From Hymenobacter polaris (GTDB taxonomy: Bacteria > Bacteroidota > Bacteroidia > Cytophagales > Hymenobacteraceae): a DNA stretch of 64,000 nucleotides. The notes beneath the pieces are model-generated. The model was not told where the DNA came from. It worked only from the letters and a program-made list of their open reading frames with translations, and did no database searches. Both the position numbers and the translations under genes were made by a program. The stretch spans positions 992,001-1,056,000 of the forward strand of contig NZ_JABBGH010000001.1 in NCBI RefSeq assembly GCF_012927305.1. Direction: 5' to 3'. Of this stretch, positions 1 to 8,470 are shown piece by piece (within the stretch, counting starts at the first letter, position 1; every line of letters starts with the position of its first letter).

Positions 1-377
1 CCGTGGCAGATGATGCCCTTGAGGATGGACGGCTCGGCAAAGGCGCGCTTCAGAAACTCGGTGGCCGGGGGTATCTTCTCCACGTCCTCGGTGTAGCGCA
101 GGCGGTCGCTCACCATGCCCGAGGGCACGATGATGGCGTCGTAGCTGCGCAGCTCCTCGTCGCTCATATGCTCGAAGCTTTCCCAGCAGTCCATGGGCGC
201 GCGGTACTCGTGGCCCAGAAACGTCAGCTTCGGCTGGTTCCAGAGGCGGCTCAAAAAGTGCACCTCGGCGCCCTCTTCCGGGAAGCGAAACTTGTAGTAA
301 AATATCTCGTTCTCAAAATAATCGGCCTCGAACAGGATGCCGATTTTCTTGCCTTTTAGGCGCTGGGTATCAGCCAT
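1..377 (-). CDS. DJ-1/PfpI family protein (3' end cut by window edge)
   Basis: The first 125 codons are visible; the gene runs off the left edge. The start is the ATG at 377, giving MADTQRLKGKKIGILFEAD. The N-terminal strand KKIGILFEADYFENEIFYY carries the acidic residue usual near the active site of the DJ-1/PfpI fold. The visible part ends with GIICHG, the nucleophile-elbow motif with the reactive Cys of this family (class I glutamine amidotransferase-like fold). Members include proteases, chaperones, glyoxalases and hydratases, so the substrate cannot be predicted. It is the last visible gene of the minus-strand run, 16 bp after the preceding SnoaL-like gene, and a second DJ-1/PfpI protein opens that run at 8460-9287. 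Confidence 0.85.
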   Translation of the reverse strand, partial: MADTQRLKGKKIGILFEADYFENEIFYYKFRFPEEGAEVHFLSRLWNQPKLTFLGHEYRAPMDCWESFEHMSDEELRSYDAIIVPSGMVSDRLRYTEDVEKIPPATEFLKRAFAEPSILKGIICH

Positions 378-393
378 GGCGGGGGCTAGGGGG

Positions 394-819
394 TTAGAGC
401 GTGGCCGAGCCTTCGTGGTACTTGAGGTCATCCACGATGTACTTCGTGATGATGGGCGAGCCGTCGGGGCCGGCCTTCATTTCCCAGGTTTGGTAGGCGT
501 CGGCGTTGATGCGCTTGCTGCTAGCTTCGGGAGCGTTCCACACGCTGGCTTCCCACTGCACCACCACGGCCACCGTGGCCGTGTCGCCGTGGATGGTGGC
601 CTCGGCCTTTTTCACGGTGTGCACCTCGTCGAAGAAGATGCGAATAACGCGCTGGAACCAGCCCTCGAAGCCGGCCCAGCCGTACACGGTGGCTTCGGGA
701 AACACCATTTCCAGCTCCTGGTCGGCCAGCATGGGCAGCACTTCCACCATGGGGGCGTGCACGTCGAGCTTGCGGTACCAGGCCTCGGCCATCGCCTGAA
801 TAGATTCTTGGGTCAGCAT
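394..819 (-). CDS. SnoaL/NTF2-like protein, 141 aa
   Basis: A small single-domain protein of the NTF2/SnoaL cone fold: an N-terminal helical stretch (MLTQESIQAMAEAWYRKLD), an aromatic segment VYGWAGFEGWF around residue 47, and strands near the C-terminus ending TKYIVDDLKY. Members of this fold act as polyketide cyclases, isomerases, dehydratases or ligand-binding proteins; sequence alone does not choose. It lacks the C-terminal D-x-x-G-L-x-x-Q-L signature seen in several neighbours, so it is one of the more divergent of the eight. It starts at ATG 819 and lies 64 bp after the preceding gene and 16 bp before the truncated DJ-1 gene, consistent with one operon. Assignment to the fold is fairly secure; function is unknown. 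Confidence 0.75.
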   Translation of the reverse strand: MLTQESIQAMAEAWYRKLDVHAPMVEVLPMLADQELEMVFPEATVYGWAGFEGWFQRVIRIFFDEVHTVKKAEATIHGDTATVAVVVQWEASVWNAPEASSKRINADAYQTWEMKAGPDGSPIITKYIVDDLKYHEGSATL

Positions 820-883
820 AGAAGTAATTAGTTGAACTGCTAGGGTTGGGAGAAAACGCTCCCCCTAGGGGGCGCCCGGCCGG

Positions 884-1276
884 CTAGGCCAGCGACCCGT
901 CGGGGTGCTGCACCATGCCGGCGAAGTGGATGGCAATGCGGCCGTCGCGCAGCACCCAGCTATCGGCGAAGCGCATGTGGGCGTCGCCGTCTTTGGTGTG
1001 CATGGTTATCTGCTCGGTTATCATCAGCGTCTGCGGGTCCTCGGTTTCGGCCCAAAACACGATGTCCGTTTCCAGCCCCTCAATGCCCAGGATGCCCTGC
1101 ATGTGCTCGCGCAGCTGCTCGCGGCCCTTGTAGATGATGGGCTTCTTCATGAAGCTGCTGATGAGCACCGCGTCGTCGGTGTACTGGTCGAGCAGGGCCT
1201 CGATGTTCTTGTCCAGAATAAGCTGGATGTGCGCGCGGTACAGGCGGCCCAGCGGGGTGTCGGGTACGTTGGTCAT
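884..1276 (-). CDS. SnoaL/NTF2-like protein, 130 aa
   Basis: A compact NTF2-like protein. The helix IQLILDKNIEALLDQYTDDA followed by VLISSF and a GREQLREHMQGIL helix is typical of SnoaL-like/DUF4440-type members, and the C-terminal strands hold DSWVLRDGRIAIHFAG. The C-terminus (MVQHPDGSLA) lacks the D...GL..QL tail of the ester-cyclase-like neighbours, so it may be a binding or isomerase-type member rather than a cyclase. It starts at ATG 1276 and is preceded by a 141-bp gap, the widest in the run, in which I see no gene. Function unknown; membership of the gene run and the fold are the supported statements. Confidence 0.75.
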   Translation of the reverse strand: MTNVPDTPLGRLYRAHIQLILDKNIEALLDQYTDDAVLISSFMKKPIIYKGREQLREHMQGILGIEGLETDIVFWAETEDPQTLMITEQITMHTKDGDAHMRFADSWVLRDGRIAIHFAGMVQHPDGSLA

Positions 1277-1417
1277 GGTAACTGAATATCAGGTAGGTTA
1301 AGGGGCGGCTACCGGCGGCGCCAGCGCTTCCCGCTGCCAGCGGTGCGGCAGGTTCAGCGGGCGGCTTACCGACCAGGCAGCCACCTGGCCCAGCGGCCGG
1401 CCCTAGGGGCGGTGGGC

Positions 1418-1825
1418 TTACTTCAACTGGTTAATCAGGCCCCAGTCGTCCCAGTTGGCCCAGGCCTCGGTCAGTTTGCCGTCCACCACGTGGTACATCA
1501 CCAGGCCCTTCCAGGTGGCGCGGCGGCCGGTGCCCTCAATGCCCGCAAAGGGGTGCTGGTGGGTGCCGGGCGCCTCAAAGCGCACCACTACCTTGTCGCC
1601 CTCGGCCACCATGTCCACGACTTTCAGGTCGAGGTCGGGGAAGGCACCGTAGAGCATGTCCATCTGCGAGTGTAGCGCGTTTTCGCCCACAATGGCCTCG
1701 GGCACCGCCGAGCGGTCGATGTAAAAGCCGGGCGCCGTGTAGTCGGGAAATTTGCTGAAGTCGCGCTTTACCAGAATGGCGTCGACGTAGGCCCGCACCA
1801 CGGCCTTGTTTGCTTCGAGTGACAT
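1418..1825 (-). CDS. SnoaL-like ester cyclase family protein, 135 aa
   Basis: SnoaL-like polyketide-cyclase type: N-terminal MSLEANKAVVRAYVDAIL, a central GAFPDLDLKVVDMVAEGDKV segment, and a C-terminus GKLTEAWANWDDWGLINQLK. The Asp before GL..QL lies where the family places its acid/base residue, so catalytic competence is plausible by inference. The EANKAVV..Y opening and the AFPD-x5-DM-AEGDKV core recur in the 137-, 145- and 291-residue neighbours, showing that these genes are paralogs. It starts at ATG 1825. In SnoaL itself the fold catalyses an intramolecular aldol ring closure, but many bacterial relatives are uncharacterised. Confidence 0.8.
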   Translation of the reverse strand: MSLEANKAVVRAYVDAILVKRDFSKFPDYTAPGFYIDRSAVPEAIVGENALHSQMDMLYGAFPDLDLKVVDMVAEGDKVVVRFEAPGTHQHPFAGIEGTGRRATWKGLVMYHVVDGKLTEAWANWDDWGLINQLK

Positions 1826-1911
1826 AAGCTAGAGAAATTAAAAAAGAGAAATTGCCGGAAGTAGCCTAGCCGCGGCGGCCCGCCGCGGGGCCGCGCCAGC
1901 TGCCTAGGTTA

Positions 1912-2352
1912 CTAGCTGTCGTACAGCATCTTAATGCCGTTAATTTGCTTCATCATGCTGATGACGTCGTTCTGCACCCGCGCCTCCGTGAATTTGCCGT
2001 CCTCGTTGAAGCGGAAGAAGGTCATGCCCTTGATGGCCACCGGGTTGTTGCTGGCCGGCACGTTGCGCCAGGTGTCGCTGTGCTTGGTGGTCGACATGTT
2101 CCAGAAAGCCGCTCCTTTCAGGTCGGTCGTCACGATGTCGTCGGGCGTCGTTTTGTAGGTGAGGTTTTCAAAAATGCGCCGGTTATTGCGCACCAGGTTT
2201 TTAAAGGCCTCCCGCCCGTCGAGGTGGGCAAAGGCCAGGATAAACTGAAACTGCGGGTCGCACAGCTCATCCACCGTTTCCATGTTGCCGGCACTCCATA
2301 TCTCGTCGAAAAAACGCTGGATGTGCTCGGTATTCTCTTCAATGCGGTCCAT
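1912..2352 (-). CDS. SnoaL/NTF2-like protein, 146 aa
   Basis: A diverged SnoaL-like protein. The N-terminus MDRIEENTEHIQRFFDEIWS resembles the first helix of the neighbours, and the C-terminus GKFTEARVQNDVISMMKQI keeps the D-x3-MMKQ pattern corresponding to D..GL..QL. The middle contains AFWNMSTTKHSDTW, with several potential active-site polar residues. I chose the ATG at 2352; a TTG five codons upstream (2367) is possible but less likely. It lies 45 bp after the preceding gene in the minus-strand run. The ligand or substrate is unknown. Confidence 0.72.
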   Translation of the reverse strand: MDRIEENTEHIQRFFDEIWSAGNMETVDELCDPQFQFILAFAHLDGREAFKNLVRNNRRIFENLTYKTTPDDIVTTDLKGAAFWNMSTTKHSDTWRNVPASNNPVAIKGMTFFRFNEDGKFTEARVQNDVISMMKQINGIKMLYDS

Positions 2353-2397
2353 AAAAGGCAGGGGCAAGAGGTGGGAAAAACGGGTCGGAACCGCGGG

Positions 2398-2835
2398 CTA
2401 GGCGCCGGGGGGCGGCGGCACCACGCCCAGCTGCTGCAGCAAGCCCAGCTCGTCCACGTTGGCCCAGCGCTCGGCAATCTTGCCATCGGCCATGCGCACG
2501 GTGGTCGTGCCGGTGAAGGTCAGCTGCTTGCCACTCGGGGGCATGCCCATCACGCCGCCCGTGTCGGTGCCGGTCAGGCTCCAGCGGTGCACTACCTTGT
2601 CGGCCGCGTATATCTGGTCGAGCATGGTGAGGTGGATGTCGGGCATGGCGTGCCGGAACATGCCCACGATGTGCTGGAAGCTGCCCACGCCGGGCTCCGA
2701 TTTGGCCTTGCCGCCCACGAAGGAATGGTCGACCGCATCGGCCGTCAGCAGGTCGGCCCGCACGTTGCCCGTGTTCCAGGCAGTGTCAAAAAACTCCACG
2801 CACACGGCGTTGTTCTGTTCGGGGGTGTTAGCCAT
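2398..2835 (-). CDS. SnoaL-like ester cyclase family protein, 145 aa
   Basis: A clear ester-cyclase/SnoaL-like member: NNAVCVEFFDTAWNTGN in the first helix, AMPDIHLTMLDQIYAADKVV in the core, a G-T-D-T-G-G substrate-loop segment, and the C-terminal GKIAERWANVDELGLLQQLG with the conserved W, D and GL-x-x-QLG signature. It ends in a Pro-rich tail (VVPPPPGA). The D in NVDELGL is the candidate acid/base residue by family analogy. The start is ATG 2835, 33 bp after the double-domain gene upstream and about 45 bp before the next, consistent with co-transcription. Confidence 0.8.
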   Translation of the reverse strand: MANTPEQNNAVCVEFFDTAWNTGNVRADLLTADAVDHSFVGGKAKSEPGVGSFQHIVGMFRHAMPDIHLTMLDQIYAADKVVHRWSLTGTDTGGVMGMPPSGKQLTFTGTTTVRMADGKIAERWANVDELGLLQQLGVVPPPPGA

Positions 2836-2868
2836 TGGAGAGAGAAAAAGAAGGTAAAAGTTTGTTAG

Positions 2869-3678
2869 TCAAGAGGTGGCTAATAGGGTTGGCGCCGGAC
2901 CAAAGGCCGCATCAGTGGGCAGCACGCCGCTGAGCTGCCCCACCAGCTGCCGGCTCACGGGGCCACCTTCCGGCCGCAGCATCACGTCGTACACTTGGCG
3001 CTGGCCTAGGCTGCTGGCCACGGTGGCTTCAAACCACACGTAGTCGCGGTCGCTGGTGAGGTGCTGCACCGAAAGCGGCGTGAAGTCCGCCTCGCGGGCA
3101 AACAAGTCGGTGAAGAGCTGGCGAATGGCCGGGCGGCCGCTCACGTCTACCTGGCCGGTCACCAGCCGCGCGTCTGCGCTGAAAAAATCGTCGGCCAGCC
3201 CGTCGGCATCGCCCCGGCGGTGGTAGTCGAGGTAGCGCTGGTGAAAGGCGCGGGCCGCCTCAGTGGCCGCGGGCGGGGCGGGCAGCTGGGCGAGGTCGCC
3301 GGGCTGCCAGGGCGTGCCCTGGCGCAGCCCGAATAGCTGCAGGTAGATTTTACCGTCGCGCACGAACTTCACCTCGTACACCCGGATGGGCGCGGGCTGG
3401 CCCGGCTGCTCGATGCGCAGTTCCAGCCAGAGGTAGTCGGGGCCGGTCGCGAACTTCTCGACCTGCCGCGCCCCTAGGGCCGCCAGCCGCGCCAAATAGG
3501 TGGTGAGCACCTGCCCGATGGCCGCGTGCCCTTCGGCCCGCCACGCAAACGCGTGCAGCCGGGCATCGGGGGCGTAGCAGTGCGCCAGCAGGCCGGGCAC
3601 GTCGCCGCGCTCCAGGTAGCCCACCTGGGCGGCCTGGAAAGCCTGGGCAGCGGCAGCGTCGGGAAAGGGAGCGGGCAC
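2869..3678 (-). CDS. Tandem SnoaL/NTF2-like domain protein, 269 aa
   Basis: Two NTF2-like domains in one chain. Residues about 8-125 start with AAQAFQAAQVGYLERGDV and residues about 140-255 start with AARAFHQRYLDYHRRGDADG; the two openings align, indicating an internal duplication. A Pro/Ala-rich linker (LAQLPAPPAATEA) joins them. Each half carries a DAR motif after the first helix (APDARLH and SADARLV) as in DUF4440/SnoaL-like proteins. The only start upstream of the first domain is a GTG at 3678. Neither half has the D...GL..QL tail. Fused NTF2 pairs can form an intramolecular version of the usual dimer, which is inference here. Confidence 0.72.
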   Translation of the reverse strand: MPAPFPDAAAAQAFQAAQVGYLERGDVPGLLAHCYAPDARLHAFAWRAEGHAAIGQVLTTYLARLAALGARQVEKFATGPDYLWLELRIEQPGQPAPIRVYEVKFVRDGKIYLQLFGLRQGTPWQPGDLAQLPAPPAATEAARAFHQRYLDYHRRGDADGLADDFFSADARLVTGQVDVSGRPAIRQLFTDLFAREADFTPLSVQHLTSDRDYVWFEATVASSLGQRQVYDVMLRPEGGPVSRQLVGQLSGVLPTDAAFGPAPTLLATS

Positions 3679-3726
3679 GGCGGCGAGCAGTTGAAAAGTA
3701 AAAACCAGGCAGTTGGGGCGGGGGCT

Positions 3727-4140
3727 TTAGGCGGGCAGCATCCCTATTTGCCGCAGCAGCCCTAGGCTATCGCCCGACATCCACATCTCCACAATGCGGC
3801 CATCTTCTAGGCGAAAGAGGTTGAGGCCCTGGTCGGTAACTTGCTTTTGGGTGGCCGGCTGCCCCAGGAACTCGCCCGTTTGGGTGGCCTCGTATGACCA
3901 GCGGGCTACCACCTTGTCGCCCTCGGCCAGCAGGTCGTGGACGGTGAAGCGCACGTTGGGAAACGCCCGGCGCGAGGTAGTAAACCACTGGTGTAGCGTG
4001 GCCGGCTGGTGGGCCTGGCCCGGCGGAAAGTGGAAGCGCAGGTCGGGCGAGGTAATCTCGTCAATCACCTCTTCGCGCTTGTCGTTCCACAGTTCCTGCC
4101 AGTAGCGGGTTACCACGGCTTTATTCGCTTCAGTTGACAT
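3727..4140 (-). CDS. SnoaL-like ester cyclase family protein, 137 aa
   Basis: SnoaL-like: N-terminal MSTEANKAVVTRYWQELWND, core RAFPNVRFTVHDLLAEGDKV, then GTxTGEFLGQ-type loop (TQTGEFLGQPATQK) and C-terminus GRIVEMWMSGDSLGLLRQIG. The Asp of SGDSLGL corresponds to the family's proposed acid/base residue. It is closely related to the second half of the 291-residue neighbour (TGEFLG versus QGEFLG). It starts at ATG 4140, 35 bp from the neighbour upstream, and sits in the middle of the run of eight. Function is inferred only at the family level. Confidence 0.8.
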   Translation of the reverse strand: MSTEANKAVVTRYWQELWNDKREEVIDEITSPDLRFHFPPGQAHQPATLHQWFTTSRRAFPNVRFTVHDLLAEGDKVVARWSYEATQTGEFLGQPATQKQVTDQGLNLFRLEDGRIVEMWMSGDSLGLLRQIGMLPA

Positions 4141-4175
4141 ATTAATTACTGCTATTCAGGCGGTTAATACTGAAC

Positions 4176-5051
4176 CTAGGACGGAATTACGCCCAGCTGC
4201 TGCATCAGGCCGAAGTCGTTCTCGTTCACGTGCACCGAGGCGATTTTGCCGTGGCGAATCGTGAAAATGTCAATCCCGTAGTCCTTGATGTGGTTGCCCG
4301 AAGCCGGGGCGCCCAGAAACTCGCCTTGGTGGGTGCCCTCAATCGACCAGCGGGCCGCCACCTTGTTGCCCTCGGCCAGCTGGCGCAGGGCCGTAAACTT
4401 GATGTCGGGGAAGGCGTTGCGCAGGTATTGCACGAAGCCCCGGAAGGCGTCGTAGCCCGTAATCGGCTCGGGCTGCGTGGGAATAATAAAGGCGAAGTCG
4501 GGCGTGAGGATTTCCTCGATTACCTCCAGCTTGCCCTCGCTCATAATGTCTTGGAAGTAGCGGCCCACCAGCGCCTCGTTCTGGGCGGCCGTGGTTTCGG
4601 CCTCGGCGGCGGGCGGCGCGGGCAGCACGCCCAGCTGCAGCATCAGCCCTAGGGTGTCTTCGTGGCCGATAGACTCCGTAATCTGGCCGTCCTTGATGGT
4701 GTGCCAGGTCATGCCGTCAATCTGGAAGAAGTTGCCGGTGGCCTCTACGTTGCCCTTCACCGTGAGCAGCGGGCCGCCGGTGTGGGTGCCGCCGCCCAGC
4801 CAGCGCGTAGCCACCCAGTCGCCGCCCGCCACCATGTCCTGCGGGTCGATATAGAAGTCGGGGAAGGCGCCGTGCAGCATCTTCACCAGCCCGATAAACC
4901 CGTCGGGGCCCTTGAACGGCTCGGGGTGAGTGGGCAGGGTGAACACGAACTCCGGCGACAGCAGCTCGTGCGCCACGGCCTCGTTGGCCTGGTTCATGAT
5001 TTCGTGGAAGTAGCGGCGCGAAACCGCCTTGTTAGCATTGCCAGCAGCCAT
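4176..5051 (-). CDS. Tandem SnoaL-like ester cyclase protein, 291 aa
   Basis: Two full SnoaL-like domains: residues about 5-145 (NKAVSRRYFHEIMNQANEAV ... HEDTLGLMLQLGVLPAPP) and about 152-291 (NEALVGRYFQDIMSEGKLEV ... NENDFGLMQQLGVIPS). Both halves keep the AFPD core, the GTH-x-G substrate loop (THTGG and THQGE) and a GLM-x-QLG C-terminal signature, so both may be active. A short Ala/Glu-rich linker joins them. It starts at ATG 5051, 48 bp after the GMC oxidoreductase, and is the first of the SnoaL genes in transcription order. The two halves resemble separate neighbouring genes, suggesting fusion after local duplication. Confidence 0.82.
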   Translation of the reverse strand: MAAGNANKAVSRRYFHEIMNQANEAVAHELLSPEFVFTLPTHPEPFKGPDGFIGLVKMLHGAFPDFYIDPQDMVAGGDWVATRWLGGGTHTGGPLLTVKGNVEATGNFFQIDGMTWHTIKDGQITESIGHEDTLGLMLQLGVLPAPPAAEAETTAAQNEALVGRYFQDIMSEGKLEVIEEILTPDFAFIIPTQPEPITGYDAFRGFVQYLRNAFPDIKFTALRQLAEGNKVAARWSIEGTHQGEFLGAPASGNHIKDYGIDIFTIRHGKIASVHVNENDFGLMQQLGVIPS

Positions 5052-5099
5052 GGTAAAAAAGGTTTGTTTAGTAGCCCAGAAAGCTAATTTTTTTGATAC

Positions 5100-6662
5100 T
5101 CAAGCCATCGCGGCCCGCGGCCTGGCGGCCGGCTGCGGGCGCAGCAGCATTTCGGCGGCGCGCTCGCCAATCATGAAGCAGGCGGCCACGGTGTTGCCGC
5201 TCGTCACGGTGGGCATCACCGAGGCGTCGGCCACGCGCAGGCCCTCGATGCCGCGCACGCGCAGCTCGGGGTCTACCACGGCGTGCGCATCCTGGCCCAT
5301 GCGGCAGGTGCCGGCCGGGTGCCACAGCGTCGAGCCCTGGCTGCGGATAAAGCCGTCGGGGTCGCCGGGGCCGGGGGCCAGCTCGCCGCCGTTGAGCGGG
5401 GCGAAGGCCGCCGTGCCGGCCAAGTTTCGAATGAGTTCTAGGGCCTTGTGAAACACCTCCAGGTCGGCCGGGTCGCTGAGGTAGTTGGGGTTGACGAGCG
5501 GCTTATCGAGCGGGTCGGCCGAGGCCAGCTTCACCTCGCCCACGCTTTTGGGCTGCACCAGAATGGGCAGGAAAATGCACACCGGGCCCCCAAAGTCGGG
5601 CAGGTGCGGGGCCAGTGGCGCCGGGATACTGGGCGTGAAATTGAGCTGCAGGTCGGGCGCCGGCGCGTCGGGGTTGGTTTTCACAAACAGCACGTTGCCG
5701 GTGAGCAGCGTGGTCATGGGCCGGGTGCCCAGGCTGCGGAAAATCACCGGCAGCTGCACGTGGTCCTGCAGGTTCTGGCCCACGCCGGGCAAGTCGGCCT
5801 GCACGGCAATGCCCAGCTCCTGGAGGTGCGCCGCCGGGCCGATGCCCGAGAGCAGCAGCAGCTTGGGCGACTGCAGCGCGCCGGCGCTCAGCACCACCTC
5901 GCGGCTCACGTTCAGGCGCCGCAGCTCGCCGTCGCGCAGGTACTCTACGCCCACGGCGCGGCCGTGCTCCACCACGATGCGCGTCACCTGGGCTTGCGTG
6001 ATGAGGGTCAGGTTGGGACGCTGCTGCACGGGCTGCAAAAACGACAAGGCGCTGGTATCGCGCTCGTTGCCCGGCGTGATGTGGAACTGCAAGAAGCCCG
6101 CGCCGTTTTCCTGGCGCTCGCCGTTGTAGTCCCAGCGCGGGCCGTCGTAGCCCAGCTCCACGGCGCCCTGCAAAAACTCGTCGGCGCGCATCACCTCGTC
6201 GGGGCAGTCGCGCACCCAGATTTCGCCCTGGTCGCCGTGGTAGGCCGAGGCCCCGCCCTCATAGTGCTCAATCTTCTTGAAGTAGGGCAGCACGTCGGCG
6301 TAGCTCCAGCCGGTAGCCCCTAGGGCCTGCCACTGGTCGAAGTTGGCCGGGTTGCCGCGCACGTACATCATGGCGTTGATGCAGGTGCTGCCGCCCACCA
6401 CCTTGCCTTGGTTGATGGTGATTTCGCGGCCCCCTAGGCCCGCCTGCGGCGTGGTGGGCAACGCCCAGTCCACGCGCGAGCCCCACAGCTCCACGAAGCC
6501 GCCGGGGTTGGTCACGTCGGGCTCCCAGTCCCAGTCGCCCGCTTCGAGCACCACCACCTGCACGTCGGGGTTGGCGCTGAGCCGGTTGGCCACGACGCTG
6601 CCCGCCGCGCCCGCCCCAATAATGGCGTAGTCGCAAGTAGTGGGGATAGAGGTTGTTTTCAT
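5100..6662 (-). CDS. GMC family FAD-dependent oxidoreductase (choline dehydrogenase-like), 520 aa
   Basis: A glucose-methanol-choline oxidoreductase of usual length. The FAD-binding dinucleotide motif GAGAAGSVVANRL is near residue 15-30, GGSTCINAMMYVRGNPANF follows near residue 85, LQDHVQLPV lies mid-protein, and the C-terminal catalytic region has GSTLWHPAGTCRMG and VMPTVTSGNTVAA, giving the His/Asn pair of alcohol-oxidising GMC enzymes. It should oxidise a primary or secondary alcohol to a carbonyl with FAD; the acceptor and substrate are unknown. No signal peptide is seen, so it is probably cytoplasmic. The ATG at 6662 was preferred because the motif follows at the usual distance; an ATG three codons upstream is possible. 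It lies 32 bp after the ThDP enzyme. Confidence 0.92.
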   Translation of the reverse strand: MKTTSIPTTCDYAIIGAGAAGSVVANRLSANPDVQVVVLEAGDWDWEPDVTNPGGFVELWGSRVDWALPTTPQAGLGGREITINQGKVVGGSTCINAMMYVRGNPANFDQWQALGATGWSYADVLPYFKKIEHYEGGASAYHGDQGEIWVRDCPDEVMRADEFLQGAVELGYDGPRWDYNGERQENGAGFLQFHITPGNERDTSALSFLQPVQQRPNLTLITQAQVTRIVVEHGRAVGVEYLRDGELRRLNVSREVVLSAGALQSPKLLLLSGIGPAAHLQELGIAVQADLPGVGQNLQDHVQLPVIFRSLGTRPMTTLLTGNVLFVKTNPDAPAPDLQLNFTPSIPAPLAPHLPDFGGPVCIFLPILVQPKSVGEVKLASADPLDKPLVNPNYLSDPADLEVFHKALELIRNLAGTAAFAPLNGGELAPGPGDPDGFIRSQGSTLWHPAGTCRMGQDAHAVVDPELRVRGIEGLRVADASVMPTVTSGNTVAACFMIGERAAEMLLRPQPAARPRAAMA

Positions 6663-6694
6663 AGCCTGCATAAGCAGCAGTAGGGCCTCGAAGG

Positions 6695-8470
6695 CTACTG
6701 CGAGCAATTAGTTTTCACCCAGTCTTCGTGGTGGTTGCCCTCAATTACCAGGTCAATCAGGAAGGGCTTATCGTCGGCCAGCATCCGCTCGATGGCGGGG
6801 CCTATCTCGGCCTCGGTGGTGACGCGCACCCCGTCTACCCCTAGGGCGCGGGCCAGGCCCACAAAGTCGATGGCCGGGTACGAGAGGTCGAACGACAGCG
6901 GGTGGGCATGGGCCGGAATGCGGCGCTCCTGCCAGTACACGTCGATGTTGAGCTGCAGCAGCTTGTAGGAGCCATTGTTGCACACCACGAACTTGGCCCC
7001 CGCCCCGTGCCGCACCGCCGACCACAGCGCCTGGATGGTATACATGCTGCCGCCGTCGCCTGAGAAGCCAATTACGGTTTGCTTGGGGAAAGCCAGCTTC
7101 ACGCCAATGGCGCCCGGAAAGCCGATGCCCAGCGAGCCGCCCCGCGTCACGAAGTACTGGCCGGGCGTGGTGGCGGGCAGGTAGCGCGTGAGGCCCGGCG
7201 AGCTGGTCAGCGCCTCGTCGAAGAGGATGGCGTTGGCGGGCAGGTGCCGGGCCAGCGCTTCGCCAAACTGGGCCATGCGCAGCGGGTGCTGGCCGCGCTG
7301 CTGGGCATCGGCGGCGCGCTCCTGGGCTTCGCGGGCGTCCTTGGCGGCTTTAATGGCCTGGATGCGCTGCCGGCTGGCGTGCTGAAAGCCAAACGAGCGC
7401 CGCGCTTCCAGGGCGTCGGCCAAGGCCCCTAGGGTCAGCTTGGGGTCGCTCACGAGGCCTAGGTCCACCGGGTGGTTTTTGGCTATCTCATAGGCGTTCA
7501 AGTCGATGTGCACCACTTTGGCGCCTTCGGCAAATACATCGCCTAGCTCGGGAAAAACCTCGGGCAGCATGTAGGTGCCCACCACCAGGTTCACGTCGCC
7601 CTTCTGGGTAATGGGCCGGCTGTAGCTGCCAAACATGTGCCCCGTAGTGCCCTGCCAGAGCGGGTGCGTGGTGTCGAAGATGACGTCGCCAAAATCGACG
7701 CCGTACACCTCGGCGCCCAGCAACTCGGCCACGCGCCGGGCCTCGTCGGTGGCGCCCGAGTAGGCCACGCCGTCGCCCAAATACAGCATGGGCTTCTCGG
7801 CGGCCAGCAGCATGTCCACAGCCTGGTCGAGCAAACGGTGGTCGGGCAGCACCCGCGTCGAGGGCAGCGAGGTGGGGTGCACGCGCTCGTGGTTGGGCGC
7901 GTCGAGCACGTCCATCGGCAGGCACACGTACACGGGCCCCATGGGCGGCGTGGTGGCAATCTTGATGGCCCGGCGCAGCGTGCGCAGCACCGACTCGGGC
8001 GAGTATACCATCGTCGAGTACTTCGTGACGGGCGCCAGCATGGCCACCAGGTCGTTGGCCATCTGGGCGTCCATGTTGGCGTAGCGCACGCCCGCATCCG
8101 AGCCAATGACTACCAGCGGCGCGTGGCCGCGCTTAGCCTGGTAAAGGGCCCCCACCGCGTTGCCAATGCCCGGCGAGCTGTGCAGCTGCACCAGCGCTGG
8201 CTTTTGGGTGGCACGGGCGTAGCCGTCGGCCATGAGCACGGCCACGCTCTCTTGCAGCGTGAGGATGTACTTCATGGCCGGGTACTCGGCCACGGCGTCC
8301 AGAAAGCCCTGCTCCACGGTGCCGGGGTTGCCAAACATGTGGTCGATGCCATCGGCCAGAAACTGCTCGATGATTTTCTGGTTGCCCGTTTTGGGCAGTT
8401 CCGCGCCGGCTGCGCTGGGCGCACCGGCCGGGGCCGGCGCTTCGGCCACCTGGGTTTCGTTACCAGCCAT
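6695..8470 (-). CDS. Thiamine-diphosphate-dependent enzyme, benzoylformate decarboxylase / acetolactate synthase-like, 591 aa
   Basis: A three-domain ThDP enzyme. The PYR domain has GNPGTVEQGFLDAV and LTLQESVAVLMADGYA with the cofactor-activating Glu, followed by LHSSPGIGNAVGALYQAKRG, which resembles the active-site His region of benzoylformate decarboxylase more than acetolactate synthase. The PP domain has GFSGDGGSMYTIQAL followed by VVCNNGSYKLL, the GDG-to-NN metal and diphosphate motif. A 30-residue Ala/Pro-rich N-terminal extension precedes the fold. Expected chemistry is decarboxylation of a 2-oxo acid or carboligation giving an acyloin, but substrate is not predictable. The start overlaps the stop of the upstream DJ-1 gene by 11 bp, implying translational coupling. 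Confidence 0.92.
   Translation of the reverse strand: MAGNETQVAEAPAPAGAPSAAGAELPKTGNQKIIEQFLADGIDHMFGNPGTVEQGFLDAVAEYPAMKYILTLQESVAVLMADGYARATQKPALVQLHSSPGIGNAVGALYQAKRGHAPLVVIGSDAGVRYANMDAQMANDLVAMLAPVTKYSTMVYSPESVLRTLRRAIKIATTPPMGPVYVCLPMDVLDAPNHERVHPTSLPSTRVLPDHRLLDQAVDMLLAAEKPMLYLGDGVAYSGATDEARRVAELLGAEVYGVDFGDVIFDTTHPLWQGTTGHMFGSYSRPITQKGDVNLVVGTYMLPEVFPELGDVFAEGAKVVHIDLNAYEIAKNHPVDLGLVSDPKLTLGALADALEARRSFGFQHASRQRIQAIKAAKDAREAQERAADAQQRGQHPLRMAQFGEALARHLPANAILFDEALTSSPGLTRYLPATTPGQYFVTRGGSLGIGFPGAIGVKLAFPKQTVIGFSGDGGSMYTIQALWSAVRHGAGAKFVVCNNGSYKLLQLNIDVYWQERRIPAHAHPLSFDLSYPAIDFVGLARALGVDGVRVTTEAEIGPAIERMLADDKPFLIDLVIEGNHHEDWVKTNCSQ

Noticed and set aside
1945..2868. Long plus-strand open frames opposite the SnoaL genes (also around 3-359, 905-1285, 4230-5087)
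   Set aside because: They are mirror frames of GC-rich minus-strand genes, rich in His/Arg/Gly, and lack domains.
5448..6323. 291-codon plus-strand frame opposite the GMC oxidoreductase
   Set aside because: Low-complexity composition and full overlap with a well-supported gene.
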